From Bacteroidales bacterium (GTDB lineage Bacteria; Bacteroidota; Bacteroidia; Bacteroidales; Paludibacteraceae): DNA of 64,000 nt. The DNA lies in assembly GCA_015061185.1 (NCBI GenBank), contig SUWZ01000003.1:1-64000 (forward strand), given 5' to 3'. The notes beneath the pieces were generated by a model. That model had not been told where the DNA came from, did no database searches, and saw only the letters and a program-made list of their open reading frames with translations. The stretch's first letter is position 1, and every line of letters starts with the position of its first letter. Shown one piece after another: positions 49,514 to 59,337 of the stretch. Position numbers and translations under genes: made by a program.

Positions 49514-49600
49514 ATTCGTATAATTTTTTGTTTTTGTTTGTATAGATATAACCCCAAGAAATACTAAATGTTTACTGGTTCGATTATTTTAACGAATACA

Positions 49601-49640
49601 AAAAAAATGTCAGGATTAATCATAAACCTTAATCCTGACA
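49601..49640 (-). terminator. Terminator TGTCAGGATTAA...TTAATCCTGACA with T7 on - strand
   Basis: 12-bp perfect inverted repeat downstream of CDS 49662. Confidence 0.8.
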
Positions 49641-49661
49641 CAATGAATATATAAGCCCTAC

Positions 49662-50042
49662 TTAATTTCGTATAGTGACGATACTATCTATCACATATTT
49701 ACTATTTCCTCTCCAAGGTAGGGGAGCAAGATACTCTTTGTAGTGGAGATCTAACTCATGATGACCACTAAGGAGTTCTAATTTTTTTGCAAGAGAATCG
49801 TTTTCTATGGAGAAAATAAATTCGTTAGATTGTATTCCCCCGGTACCTTGAGAACTTTTGAATCCACTTTGAATCATTTTTCCCTCATACGTTTTGAAAA
49901 GGTATCCTTTGTAAACAACGTAATTCAACACGCCGCTTTTTACTCCTTCTCCAAACACAAAGTAGTAGCGGTAGTAGAAGAAGCCTCCTCCGATTAGCAA
50001 AAGAGCCAAAATAGAAAACGAGATAATCTTAAAAAATTTCAT
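49662..50042 (-). CDS. Hypothetical protein with one N-terminal TM segment
   Basis: 126-aa ORF; KIISFSILALLLIGGGFFYYRYYF; follows asnS. Confidence 0.65.
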   Translation of the reverse strand: MKFFKIISFSILALLLIGGGFFYYRYYFVFGEGVKSGVLNYVVYKGYLFKTYEGKMIQSGFKSSQGTGGIQSNEFIFSIENDSLAKKLELLSGHHELDLHYKEYLAPLPWRGNSKYVIDSIVTIRN

Positions 50043-50052
50043 GTCAAAAAAA

Positions 50053-51459
50053 TTAAAAGTTTGCAGATTTTGGAGTTCTTGGGAACGGTATTACATCACG
50101 AATATTCTGCATACCGGTTACAAAAAGTAAAAGACGTTCAAATCCGAGACCAAATCCGGCGTGAGGACAAGTACCAAAGCGACGAGAATCCAAATACCAC
50201 CACATATCTTTCATCGGGATATTTAATTCTTGGATTCGATTCATCAATTTATCATAGTTCTCTTCGCGTTCAGAACCACCAATAATCTCTCCGATAGTAG
50301 GGAATAGAACATCCATGGCTCTCACTGTTTTGCCATCATCATTTTGTTTCATATAAAATGCTTTGATCTCTTTTGGATAATCTGTCAAGATAACCGGATT
50401 TTTAAAATGGTTTTCAACGAGGTAACGTTCGTGCTCGGAAGCCAAGTCGCAACCCCAAAAAACAGGGTATTCAAACTTATGACCCTTAGCAACTGCCTCT
50501 TCAAGAATGTTGATACCTTCTGTGTAAGTCAATCGAGTGAATTTGTTCTTAAGCACCCCTTGTAATCTCTCCAACAAACCTTTATCAATCATTTGATTCA
50601 AGAATTGAAGGTCATCATTACAATTATCCAAAGCCCATTGAACGCAATATTTGATAAACTCTTCAGCCAAATCCATGTTGTCATTAATATCATTGAAAGC
50701 AACTTCAGGTTCAATCATCCAAAACTCGGCTAAGTGGCGAGGAGTATTTGAATTCTCGGCGCGGAAAGTTGGTCCGAATGTATAAACAGCACCTAAAGCA
50801 GTAGCAGCCAATTCAGCTTCCAACTGACCGGAAACTGTTAGGCTGGTAGGTTTGCCAAAGAAATCATTTTCGTATTTAACAACATTAGTTTTTTCATCTT
50901 TTTGGATGTTGTCAAGGTTCAATGTTGTAACTTGAAACATCTGTCCCGCACCCTCGCAATCTGATGCTGTAATAATAGGAGCATGGAAATAAACAAAACC
51001 TCTATCATGGAAAAATTTATGAATAGCATAGGCCATTTGGTGGCGAATTCTATAGACAGCCCCAAACGTATTGGTGCGAGGTCTTATATGTGCAATTTCG
51101 CGAAGAAACTCCATAGAGTGTCCCTTTTTTTGTAGAGGGTATGTGTCCGGATCCGCTAAACCATATATCTTTATCTCTTCTGCTTGAATTTCTACTGATT
51201 GTCCACCACCAATAGATTGAACAAGTTTTCCAACTACACTTATACAAGCTCCGGTTGTGATTGATTTTAAAGTATTTTCATCAAACTTTTCAACATCAGC
51301 AACAATTTGAATATTGTTGATGGTTGACCCATCATTGAGAGCAATAAAATTAACCTGTTTATTACCTCTTTTCGTTCTTACCCAACCTTTTACGTTGATA
51401 TCTTTACCGAACTCAGTGCACTTAAGAGCATCGGTGATTTTTGTCCTGCGAATTTCCAT
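50053..51459 (-). CDS. asnS: Asparaginyl-tRNA synthetase
   Basis: [72 protein letters not shown]; start at MEIRRTK. Confidence 0.97.
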   Translation of the reverse strand: MEIRRTKITDALKCTEFGKDINVKGWVRTKRGNKQVNFIALNDGSTINNIQIVADVEKFDENTLKSITTGACISVVGKLVQSIGGGQSVEIQAEEIKIYGLADPDTYPLQKKGHSMEFLREIAHIRPRTNTFGAVYRIRHQMAYAIHKFFHDRGFVYFHAPIITASDCEGAGQMFQVTTLNLDNIQKDEKTNVVKYENDFFGKPTSLTVSGQLEAELAATALGAVYTFGPTFRAENSNTPRHLAEFWMIEPEVAFNDINDNMDLAEEFIKYCVQWALDNCNDDLQFLNQMIDKGLLERLQGVLKNKFTRLTYTEGINILEEAVAKGHKFEYPVFWGCDLASEHERYLVENHFKNPVILTDYPKEIKAFYMKQNDDGKTVRAMDVLFPTIGEIIGGSEREENYDKLMNRIQELNIPMKDMWWYLDSRRFGTCPHAGFGLGFERLLLFVTGMQNIRDVIPFPRTPKSANF

Positions 51460-51853
51460 AAAAATTTTATGTTGTTTTTTAATTTGCCACAAAATTAGTT
51501 AAAAATAGGAATATTATAACAATAGTTTACTATATTTTTTTTACCTTCCGTTTTTGCTATCTTTTTTCTATGAGGATAGCCCCTATTTTAGAGAGAATAG
51601 AATCTTTATCCTAAATATATGGGTGAAATATTTCAATAAAAATCTTAACTTTTTATTGCTAATTATTATTCCCGATATTTCATAATAGATGTTTGATGGT
51701 ATGGGAAGTTTATTTTGTATTAGCAATTGTAAACAATAGAAAGAGCATATTTGTTAAATTTATTATTGATTCAATAATTAAGGTAATATGAATATTTTAA
51801 ATTGTTTTTATTCTTATATTTTTATAAAGGTAAGTTCCATCAATTCATCGTTG

Positions 51854-51979
51854 AGAAGCTGTTTGAATTTTATTTCGAGCATATTTGAGAGAGATTTTTA
51901 AGATTGTTTTTTGCAGTTAATAGTGGACTATTATCAAAAAAGAATAATAAGATTAGGTTTAAGGTGAGTTCTAAAAATT
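51854..51979. repeat. Family 1 copy F followed by family 2 end (GGTGAGTTCTAAAAATT)
   Basis: AGAAGCTGTTTGAATTTTATTTCGAGCATATTTGAGAG...GTTAATAGTGGACTATTATCAAAAAAGAATA as in copy A. Confidence 0.7.
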
Positions 51980-52296
51980 AATAGTTTATATTAAAAAAAC
52001 ATAAATCAATGGGCGAACTTTTCGGTGATTTTTGATTTTTTTTTGCAACGTGCTATTTTCAGTCGGTCAAGGAACTCGTACGGAGCCAATCTATTGTTTA
52101 ATAAATTACTCAAAATAAATTCAAAAAATCAGAGGAGAATAGATAGAATCCACCTTTAATATTGTTCACAGATATTATCTTAATTGATTTGTTGTAAATA
52201 TTTAGTAATTAATGTTTTATTGTATTGGTTTTATTAAATATATTAACTGATGTAAAAAAAAATGAATATTGGCGATATTATTTGATAAATTTGTCG

Positions 52297-52304
52297 TATA
52301 TTTG
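52297..52304 (+). promoter_or_regulatory. -7 box TATATTTG for rpsA
   Basis: TAnnTTTG, 62 bp upstream of the ATG. Confidence 0.55.
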
Positions 52305-52366
52305 CAACGAATTTTATTTATACATATTGTCTAACGACTAAAAATTATTTTTTTTATTAACTTAAA

Positions 52367-54163
52367 ATGAGTGAATTAACAGACAAAGTGAATCCCGTAA
52401 ACGATTTTGATTGGGATGCTTATGAAAATGGTGATGTTCTAACAAACATCAGTAAAGAAGAATTAGAAGGTAAGTACAGCAAGACATTGAATGTCGTGAA
52501 AGACAAAGATGTTGTTATGGGTACTGTTATCTCGATGAACAAGAGAGAGGTAGTCGTAAATGTAGGCTACAAATCAGACGGAGTTGTTTCTATGAATGAA
52601 TTCCGTTACAATCCGGAGTTGAAAGTTGGAGATCAAGTTGAGGTTTACATTGAGAGTCCGGAGGACAAAAAAGGGCAATTGTTGTTGTCTCACAAGAAGG
52701 CGCGTGCAGCACGTTCATGGGATTGTGTAAATGCTGCATTAGAAAATGATGAAATCATAAAAGGTTACATTAAATGTAGAACTAAGGGTGGTATGATTGT
52801 GGATGTGTTTGGAATTGAAGCATTCTTGCCAGGTTCACAAATTGATGTTAAGCCAATTCGCGACTATGACATGTTCGTAGGAAAGATCATGGAATTCAAG
52901 GTTGTGAAAATTAATCATGAATTTAAGAATGTTGTTGTATCACATAAGGCTCTTATCGAGGCTGAGTTGGAACAACAGAAGAAAGATATTATCTCTAAAT
53001 TGGAGAAAGGACAAGTATTGGAAGGAACTGTTAAGAACATCACTTCTTATGGAGTATTCATTGATTTGGGTGGTGTAGATGGTTTGATTCACATTACAGA
53101 TTTGTCTTGGGGTCGTGTTACACATCCTGAAGAGGTTGTTTCTTTGGATCAAAAGTTGAACGTAGTTATCTTAGACTTTGATGATGATAAGAAACGTATT
53201 GCATTAGGATTGAAACAATTAACTCCACATCCATGGGATGCATTGGATGCTAATTTGAATGTTGGAGATAAAGTTAAAGGAAAAGTTGTTGTGATGGCTG
53301 ATTATGGAGCATTTGTTGAGATTGCTCCTGGTGTAGAAGGTTTGATTCACGTTTCTGAGATGTCATGGTCACAACACTTGCGCAGTGCTCAAGATTTCAT
53401 GAAGGTTGGAGATGATGTTGAAGCAGTAGTTTTGACATTGGATCGCGACGAAAGAAAGATGTCTTTGGGTATCAAACAATTGAAAGAAGATCCATGGGCA
53501 GCAATTGATACTGAGTATGCTATTGGAACTAAACATACAGCAAAAGTACGTAACTTTACAAACTTCGGAGTTTTTGTTGAGATTACAGAAGGAGTTGATG
53601 GTTTGATTCATATTTCAGATTTGTCTTGGACTAAAAAGATTAAACATCCATCAGAGTTTACTCAAATTGGAGCAGACATTGAAGTTCAAGTATTAGAGAT
53701 TGATAAAGAGAATCGTCGTTTGAGTTTGGGTCACAAACAATTAGAAGACAATCCATGGGAAGTGTTTGAGACAGTCTTTACAGTAGATTCAGTTCACGAA
53801 GGAACTATCGTAGAGATGATTGATAAAGGTGCTGTGATTTCATTGCCTTACGGAGTAGAAGGTTTTGCAACTCCAAAACACTTGATCAAGGAGGATAAGA
53901 CACAAGCAAAAGTTGATGAGAAATTGATGTTTAAAGTGATAGAGTTCAATAAGGATGCTAAGAGAATCATTCTTTCTCACAGCAGAATTTTTGAAGATGC
54001 ACAAAAAGCTGCAGCTCCTGTAGAGGAGGGTGCAGAAAAGAAAGCAACTCGCAAGAAAAAAGCAACAAAGAAGTCTGAGAATTTGATTTCTGTAGAAAAG
54101 ACTACTTTGGGAGATATCGAAGAGTTGGCAGCTTTGAAAGATCAATTGTCATCTGAAGAGTAG
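52367..54163 (+). CDS. rpsA: 30S ribosomal protein S1
   Basis: Multiple S1 repeats (GTVKNITSYGVFIDLGGVDGLIHITDLSWGRVTHPEE, GKVVVMADYGAFVEIAPGVEGLIHVSEMSWS etc.). Confidence 0.96.
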   Translation: MSELTDKVNPVNDFDWDAYENGDVLTNISKEELEGKYSKTLNVVKDKDVVMGTVISMNKREVVVNVGYKSDGVVSMNEFRYNPELKVGDQVEVYIESPEDKKGQLLLSHKKARAARSWDCVNAALENDEIIKGYIKCRTKGGMIVDVFGIEAFLPGSQIDVKPIRDYDMFVGKIMEFKVVKINHEFKNVVVSHKALIEAELEQQKKDIISKLEKGQVLEGTVKNITSYGVFIDLGGVDGLIHITDLSWGRVTHPEEVVSLDQKLNVVILDFDDDKKRIALGLKQLTPHPWDALDANLNVGDKVKGKVVVMADYGAFVEIAPGVEGLIHVSEMSWSQHLRSAQDFMKVGDDVEAVVLTLDRDERKMSLGIKQLKEDPWAAIDTEYAIGTKHTAKVRNFTNFGVFVEITEGVDGLIHISDLSWTKKIKHPSEFTQIGADIEVQVLEIDKENRRLSLGHKQLEDNPWEVFETVFTVDSVHEGTIVEMIDKGAVISLPYGVEGFATPKHLIKEDKTQAKVDEKLMFKVIEFNKDAKRIILSHSRIFEDAQKAAAPVEEGAEKKATRKKKATKKSENLISVEKTTLGDIEELAALKDQLSSEE

Positions 54164-54253
54164 TAGAAATAAAAATTATAGAGTTGGTTGTTTTATCAAT
54201 TGACTCTATAATAAAAGATAAACAAGGAATTATTTACTTTAATTTAATTTTAT

Positions 54254-55498
54254 ATGAAAAAAAGTTTTTTGACATTATTTGCTGCTTTGTCACTTGTAGC
54301 ATCTGTTAATGCTCAAGATCAAGTTGAAGAACAAGCAGTTGCAACTTCTGATGTAGAAGCTGCTGAAGAAGGAGCTAAGGAATCAATCAACCATTGGTCT
54401 ATCGCTGTTAAGGGTGGTATCAACTACTTGAGACAATCAGATCAAACAGTTGACATGGAGATTGGTGGTCTTATCGAGAGAACATTCAACCCTCGTTGGG
54501 GAATGGGTATCGAGTACATGTTCTTGAACAATGATCAAGAAAGTCCAAAACCATTGTTGGATGGATATTGCCATGACATTACATTCTTCGGATCTGTAAA
54601 TGTTTCTAACATTATCGCTCCATATCGTTCTGCAGGATGGCAAAAATTGAACTTGTATGCTAATGGTGGTCTTGGTGCTACTATCTACGGATACGAGTTG
54701 GAAGGTGCAGAAAAAGAAACTGGTGCTAAGTTGTTATTCTTAGGTGCTGCAAACTTGGAATATGATGTTTGCAAATGGTTGGGTATCTTCTTGGAGGCTC
54801 AATACAGATGGCATACTAACGCAGAAATGGACGGATTTACTGCTGGTCGTTCTTTCTTGTCAGCTAACTTAGGTCTTCGTCTTAAATTTGCTGGAGAAAG
54901 CAATATCAGAAACATCGCTTGGGCTGACTATATTCCACAAGTTGAATTGCCTGATTACGCTCCAATGTTGGAAGCTCAAAAGCAAGAATGTGCTAACATG
55001 ACTTCTAGATTGGAAGATCAAATCAACGCTCAAAACGAACAAATTAAGAAGTTGCAAGATAAGATCAAATTTACTCAAGATTCATTAGATCGTCACATCA
55101 AGATGACTAAAGTTCCTGAGAAGATCGCTCCTACAGCTGAAGAAGAGAAGATCATCAAGACTGCTTTGTCTAACTTGGAATTTGAGTCTGGTAAGGCTAT
55201 TATCAAATCATCTTCTTTCCAATATTTGGACAACTTGGCTAACATGGCTAAATCTCGTAAGGATTGGGTTTTGCACTTGAAAGGTTACACTGATAACACA
55301 GGTGACAAAGCTAAAAACCTACAATTGTCTAAAGATCGTGCTGCTGCAGTTAAGAACTACTTAGTAAGCAAAGGTGTTGATCCTGTAAATCTTGAATCTA
55401 AAGGTTTCGGTGACGAAAATCCTATCGCTACTAACAAAACTGCTGCTGGTAGAGCTAAAAACCGTCGTGTAGAAATTGATTTGTTCTCTAACAAATAA
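54254..55498 (+). CDS. OmpA family outer-membrane protein
   Basis: Signal peptide; N-terminal barrel; C-terminal LHLKGYTDNTGDKAKNLQLSKDRAAAVKNYLVSKGVDPVNLESKGFGDENPIATNKTAAGRAKNRRVEI. Confidence 0.93.
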   Translation: MKKSFLTLFAALSLVASVNAQDQVEEQAVATSDVEAAEEGAKESINHWSIAVKGGINYLRQSDQTVDMEIGGLIERTFNPRWGMGIEYMFLNNDQESPKPLLDGYCHDITFFGSVNVSNIIAPYRSAGWQKLNLYANGGLGATIYGYELEGAEKETGAKLLFLGAANLEYDVCKWLGIFLEAQYRWHTNAEMDGFTAGRSFLSANLGLRLKFAGESNIRNIAWADYIPQVELPDYAPMLEAQKQECANMTSRLEDQINAQNEQIKKLQDKIKFTQDSLDRHIKMTKVPEKIAPTAEEEKIIKTALSNLEFESGKAIIKSSSFQYLDNLANMAKSRKDWVLHLKGYTDNTGDKAKNLQLSKDRAAAVKNYLVSKGVDPVNLESKGFGDENPIATNKTAAGRAKNRRVEIDLFSNK

Positions 55499-55520
55499 TT
55501 TTAATTAATACTATAAGAAA

Positions 55521-55553
55521 AGGTAGAGGTCGTTGTACTTCTACCTTTTTTTT
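55521..55553 (+). terminator. Terminator AAGGTAGA...TCTACCTTTTTTTT after ompA-like gene
   Basis: Inverted repeat and T-tract that abuts the rnz -7 box. Confidence 0.8.
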
Positions 55554-55554
55554 G

Positions 55555-55562
55555 TACTTTTG
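55555..55562 (+). promoter_or_regulatory. -7 box TACTTTTG for rnz
   Basis: TAnnTTTG, TTG 19 nt upstream at 55533-55535; 4 nt before ATG. Confidence 0.6.
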
Positions 55563-55566
55563 CAAT

Positions 55567-56484
55567 ATGGAAAATTTCCAATTGCATATTTTAGGAGCCG
55601 GATCAGCTATTCCTACTAAACAATTTAGTCAACCTTCACAATTGTTATCGTTGCGGGATAAGTTGTTTATGATTGATTGTGGTGAGGGTGCTCAAAATCA
55701 ATTGAGACGATTTGGAGCAAGCCTCAGTCGTTTGAATCATATCTTTATTTCTCATTTGCATGGCGATCATTGTTTCGGATTGATTGGGTTGCTCTCTACT
55801 TTGGATATGCAAGGTAGAACGGCTGATCTCACAATTCATTCTCATGAAGATTTAAAAGCTTTGCTTTCTCCTTTGTTGTCTTATTTTTGTAAAGGAATAT
55901 CTTATAGAATCAAGTTCGAACCTTTTAATCCTAAGGATAATCTTGTTATCTACGAAGATAAATCTCTTACAGTTGAAACTATTCCCTTGAAGCATAAGAT
56001 ACCAACTGCAGGATTTTTGTTTCGTGAAAAAGATAAATTAAGACATATTATAAGAGAAAAAATTGATTTTTATAAAATACCTATAAGGGAAATTCCTCTT
56101 ATTAAGCAGGGGGCTGATTTTTACTCTGAAGAGATGGGTGAACTAATTCCTAATTCGCAGTTAACTCTTCCTCCTACACCGTCTAAAAGTTATGCTTATT
56201 GTTCTGATACGCTTTGTACAGATTCGATTATTCCTTTAATAGAGAGGGTAGATTGTTTGTTTCACGAAGCAACTTTTTTAAATCAACATCTTTCAAGGGC
56301 TAAATCCACGTTTCATTCAACAGCTCGGCAAGTTGCATTGCTTGCGGAAAAAGCTTCTGTTGGAAAATTGATTATCGGTCATTATTCCGCCAGATATGAT
56401 GACGTACGATTGTTGTTAGATGAGGCGAAGAGTATTTTCCCTAAAACTTATTTAGCTCATGATGGGGCGCATTTTATAATATGA
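55567..56484 (+). CDS. rnz: Ribonuclease Z
   Basis: LGAGSAIPTKQFSQPSQLL, ISHLHGDHCFGLIGLLSTL, FHEATFLNQH, LIIGHYSARYDD; ATG at 55567. Confidence 0.93.
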   Translation: MENFQLHILGAGSAIPTKQFSQPSQLLSLRDKLFMIDCGEGAQNQLRRFGASLSRLNHIFISHLHGDHCFGLIGLLSTLDMQGRTADLTIHSHEDLKALLSPLLSYFCKGISYRIKFEPFNPKDNLVIYEDKSLTVETIPLKHKIPTAGFLFREKDKLRHIIREKIDFYKIPIREIPLIKQGADFYSEEMGELIPNSQLTLPPTPSKSYAYCSDTLCTDSIIPLIERVDCLFHEATFLNQHLSRAKSTFHSTARQVALLAEKASVGKLIIGHYSARYDDVRLLLDEAKSIFPKTYLAHDGAHFII

Positions 56485-59024
56485 TAAGGTCAAAATATTT
56501 TCTATTAGTTCTATTTTTTATCTTTTCGTCCAATTTGTTGTTTTCTCAGATTTCTACTGAGATTACAGGTATTGTTAGAGATTCAGCCTCACAAGAGACG
56601 CTGCCCAATGTTTCCGTTTATTTTAAGAATACCTCCAATGGTACTGTTACCGACTTATACGGTTCCTTTTCTTTGATAACCAAAGAGTCCGGAACATTAG
56701 TGATTTCAATGGTGGGCTATAAAGAGAAAGTTTACAAAATTGTAGCCAATGGAAAGAAGAGGTCTCTTAAGGTCAATTTACCCTTGGAATATTATGGTTT
56801 AGATGAAATAGTTGTTAAGCCCAAAAGGGTTAGGTACAGCAGGAAAAATAATGCAGCTGTGGATTTTGTTAAGGCTGTTATTGAAAATAAAGATAAGGCA
56901 AGAATTCAGAATCATCCCTATTATAACTATGAAAAATATCAGAAGTTATCCTATTTTTGGAATGAATTTGAGGAGGGTAAGTATGGGATTTTGAACAATA
57001 AATTCGCTTTTTTATATGACCATATTGATACTTTATCCGATGGTACTACTATTTTACCTTTAGGATTAAGGGAGAATATATCTACAATTTATGCGAGGAC
57101 AAACCCGGAAAAAATTCATACGATTATTCATGCGCAGAAGCAAGATGGATTGGATGAATTTCTTCCTCAAGAAGGTGTTCAGAAGACTTTGGACGAGATG
57201 TTTCAGGAGATTGATGTATATGATAATGACATAGTTTTACTCTCCAACCATTTTGTGAGTCCCTTATCCAATATAGCACCATCGTTTTACAAATATTACA
57301 TAATAGATTCTTTAGAGATAGATGGAGAGCCATGTGTCAATTTAGGATTTACGCCATTTACAACGGAGGCATACGGATTTTCGGGAAGTTTATTTGTTAC
57401 TTTAGATTCTTTTAAATATGTAAAAAAGGCAGTTTTCAATGTGCCTAAGGATATCAATATGAATTTTGTAGAGGATCTTCATATAGAATTAGAGTATGCC
57501 ATGTTAGATAGTTCTGCACGTGTTAAGACCAGAGATTTTATGACGGCAGATTTTTTTGTACCTGCGTTACCTCGTATCTATGGGGAACGATTGAATACGT
57601 ATAAAAATTATTCCTTAGAGGCTCCAGCTACAGACGCCATTTTTGAGCGTGAGGCACCGGTGACAGAGAGTGCTCAAAGTCATTCTCACTCTCAAGAGGA
57701 TTGGGATAAGATGAGGGGAGAACCATTGAAAGCACAAGAGAGTCAGGTCTCTACGATTATGGATGAGATGCATAATGTGAAAGCATTTAGAGTGGTAGAA
57801 AAAGTGGCTAAATTTTGCGTTGATAATTATATTCCTACCAAAAAGGTGAACAGTCAGTTTGATTATGGCCCCATTTTTAGTACGGTCACTAAGAATGCTT
57901 TAGAGGGTTGGCGTATAAGAGTAGGAGGGGAGACCACCACCGCATTTGATAAACATTTTTTTCTTAATACGTATGCCGCTTGGGGTTTTAAAGATAAAAG
58001 GCCCAAAGGATATGGCGCATTGGAATATTCGTTTAATGATAAAAAACAATACAGAACTGAGTTTCCGGTTCATTCATTAAAAGCTTCTGTAAAATACGAT
58101 GTTGCCAAGGTTGGAGAAGATTTTTCCGGTGGAAATATTTTATCCTCTCTCTTCAGTCGTTCCGACGACAGAAATGCAATTTATCAGTTAAATGCCGCAC
58201 TTACCTATCAGCGAGAGAGTTATTCCGGATTTTCTTTTACGATGGATTTTGTTCATCAAAAATCTTATTCAACAGAGTTAACACAATTTTATCGTTATAA
58301 TAAGGATAATCAATTAGAAAGATTAGACGATTATTCAATGTTTACGGCTAACATCGCGTTGCGTTACGCTCCGGGAGAGAAGTTCTATTCATCCAGAAGA
58401 TTTCGTTATTCATTGTCGAGAGAAAAGCCCGTATTTATCCTGTCTCATAATGTCGGTGTAAAAGGTTTTTTAGGGTCGGAGTACACCTGTAATCGAACTC
58501 AATTAAGTTTTGATAAAAGATTTTGGTTATCCTATTTTGGTTATATGAATTTAACGTTAAAGGGAACTAAAGTATGGAATAGAGTACCTTATCCGATGTT
58601 AGATGTTCCCAATATAGGTTTTTCTCGTTTGTTGGATGATAAAGCATTTATGTTGATGGATCCGGTTGAATTTATAAATGATTGGTCTGTAACTTGGTAT
58701 ATTTCTTATTTTATGGGAGGTTTAATATTAAATAGAATACCGATTATAAGAAAGTTGCAGTTGAGGGAAGTGGTAACTTTTAAAGGACTTTATGGAGGGT
58801 TATCTAACAAGAATAATGTAAATAAAACAAGTAATAAAGAGGGATTGTTTCAGGTTCCATATTCAACCTATTCAATAGAGAATGTACCATATATGGAATT
58901 AAGTGTAGGGTTGGATAATATACTGAAAATATTCAGGTTGGATTATGTTTGGCGTCTAACCTACAGAGATCATCCGGGAGTTGATAAAGGGGGACTTCGA
59001 TTTGCGTTTCACATAGATTTTTGA
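56481..59024 (+). CDS. DUF5686 / carboxypeptidase-like regulatory domain outer-membrane protein
   Basis: ITGIVRDSASQETLPNVSVYFKNTSNGTVTDLYGSFSL N-terminal CarbopepD_reg; long barrel-like C-terminus; ATGA overlap with rnz. Confidence 0.85.
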   Translation: MIRSKYFLLVLFFIFSSNLLFSQISTEITGIVRDSASQETLPNVSVYFKNTSNGTVTDLYGSFSLITKESGTLVISMVGYKEKVYKIVANGKKRSLKVNLPLEYYGLDEIVVKPKRVRYSRKNNAAVDFVKAVIENKDKARIQNHPYYNYEKYQKLSYFWNEFEEGKYGILNNKFAFLYDHIDTLSDGTTILPLGLRENISTIYARTNPEKIHTIIHAQKQDGLDEFLPQEGVQKTLDEMFQEIDVYDNDIVLLSNHFVSPLSNIAPSFYKYYIIDSLEIDGEPCVNLGFTPFTTEAYGFSGSLFVTLDSFKYVKKAVFNVPKDINMNFVEDLHIELEYAMLDSSARVKTRDFMTADFFVPALPRIYGERLNTYKNYSLEAPATDAIFEREAPVTESAQSHSHSQEDWDKMRGEPLKAQESQVSTIMDEMHNVKAFRVVEKVAKFCVDNYIPTKKVNSQFDYGPIFSTVTKNALEGWRIRVGGETTTAFDKHFFLNTYAAWGFKDKRPKGYGALEYSFNDKKQYRTEFPVHSLKASVKYDVAKVGEDFSGGNILSSLFSRSDDRNAIYQLNAALTYQRESYSGFSFTMDFVHQKSYSTELTQFYRYNKDNQLERLDDYSMFTANIALRYAPGEKFYSSRRFRYSLSREKPVFILSHNVGVKGFLGSEYTCNRTQLSFDKRFWLSYFGYMNLTLKGTKVWNRVPYPMLDVPNIGFSRLLDDKAFMLMDPVEFINDWSVTWYISYFMGGLILNRIPIIRKLQLREVVTFKGLYGGLSNKNNVNKTSNKEGLFQVPYSTYSIENVPYMELSVGLDNILKIFRLDYVWRLTYRDHPGVDKGGLRFAFHIDF

Positions 59025-59166
59025 TCCTACGATTAATTGTGTTTTCGTTCGCCTCTCTTTCCTATGAGTGGTATGGGTGGGCGACTAAAATCTCGCACTT
59101 TTGTCTCTCGTTTATATGTTTTTCTTATGCAACTAATTGTTGTGGAACTTGAGGTTGAGAAGATGC

Positions 59167-59223
59167 AAAATTTTCCATCAAAGTAGAAAGGAGGAAAGCA
59201 CTTTCGCCTTGATGGAAAATTTT
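59167..59223. terminator. 15-bp perfect stem-loop between convergent genes (bidirectional terminator)
   Basis: AAAATTTTCCATCAA (59167-59181)/TTGATGGAAAATTTT (59209-59223). Confidence 0.65.
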
Positions 59224-59337
59224 TTATTCCCCTTGTTGCATTATTAACTTGAATTTATTTTTTATAGGGGGACGTAGAAATAGTCAAAGTAAAATATTTT
59301 CAACAACTACGCCAACTACATAAATAACAACGATTTA

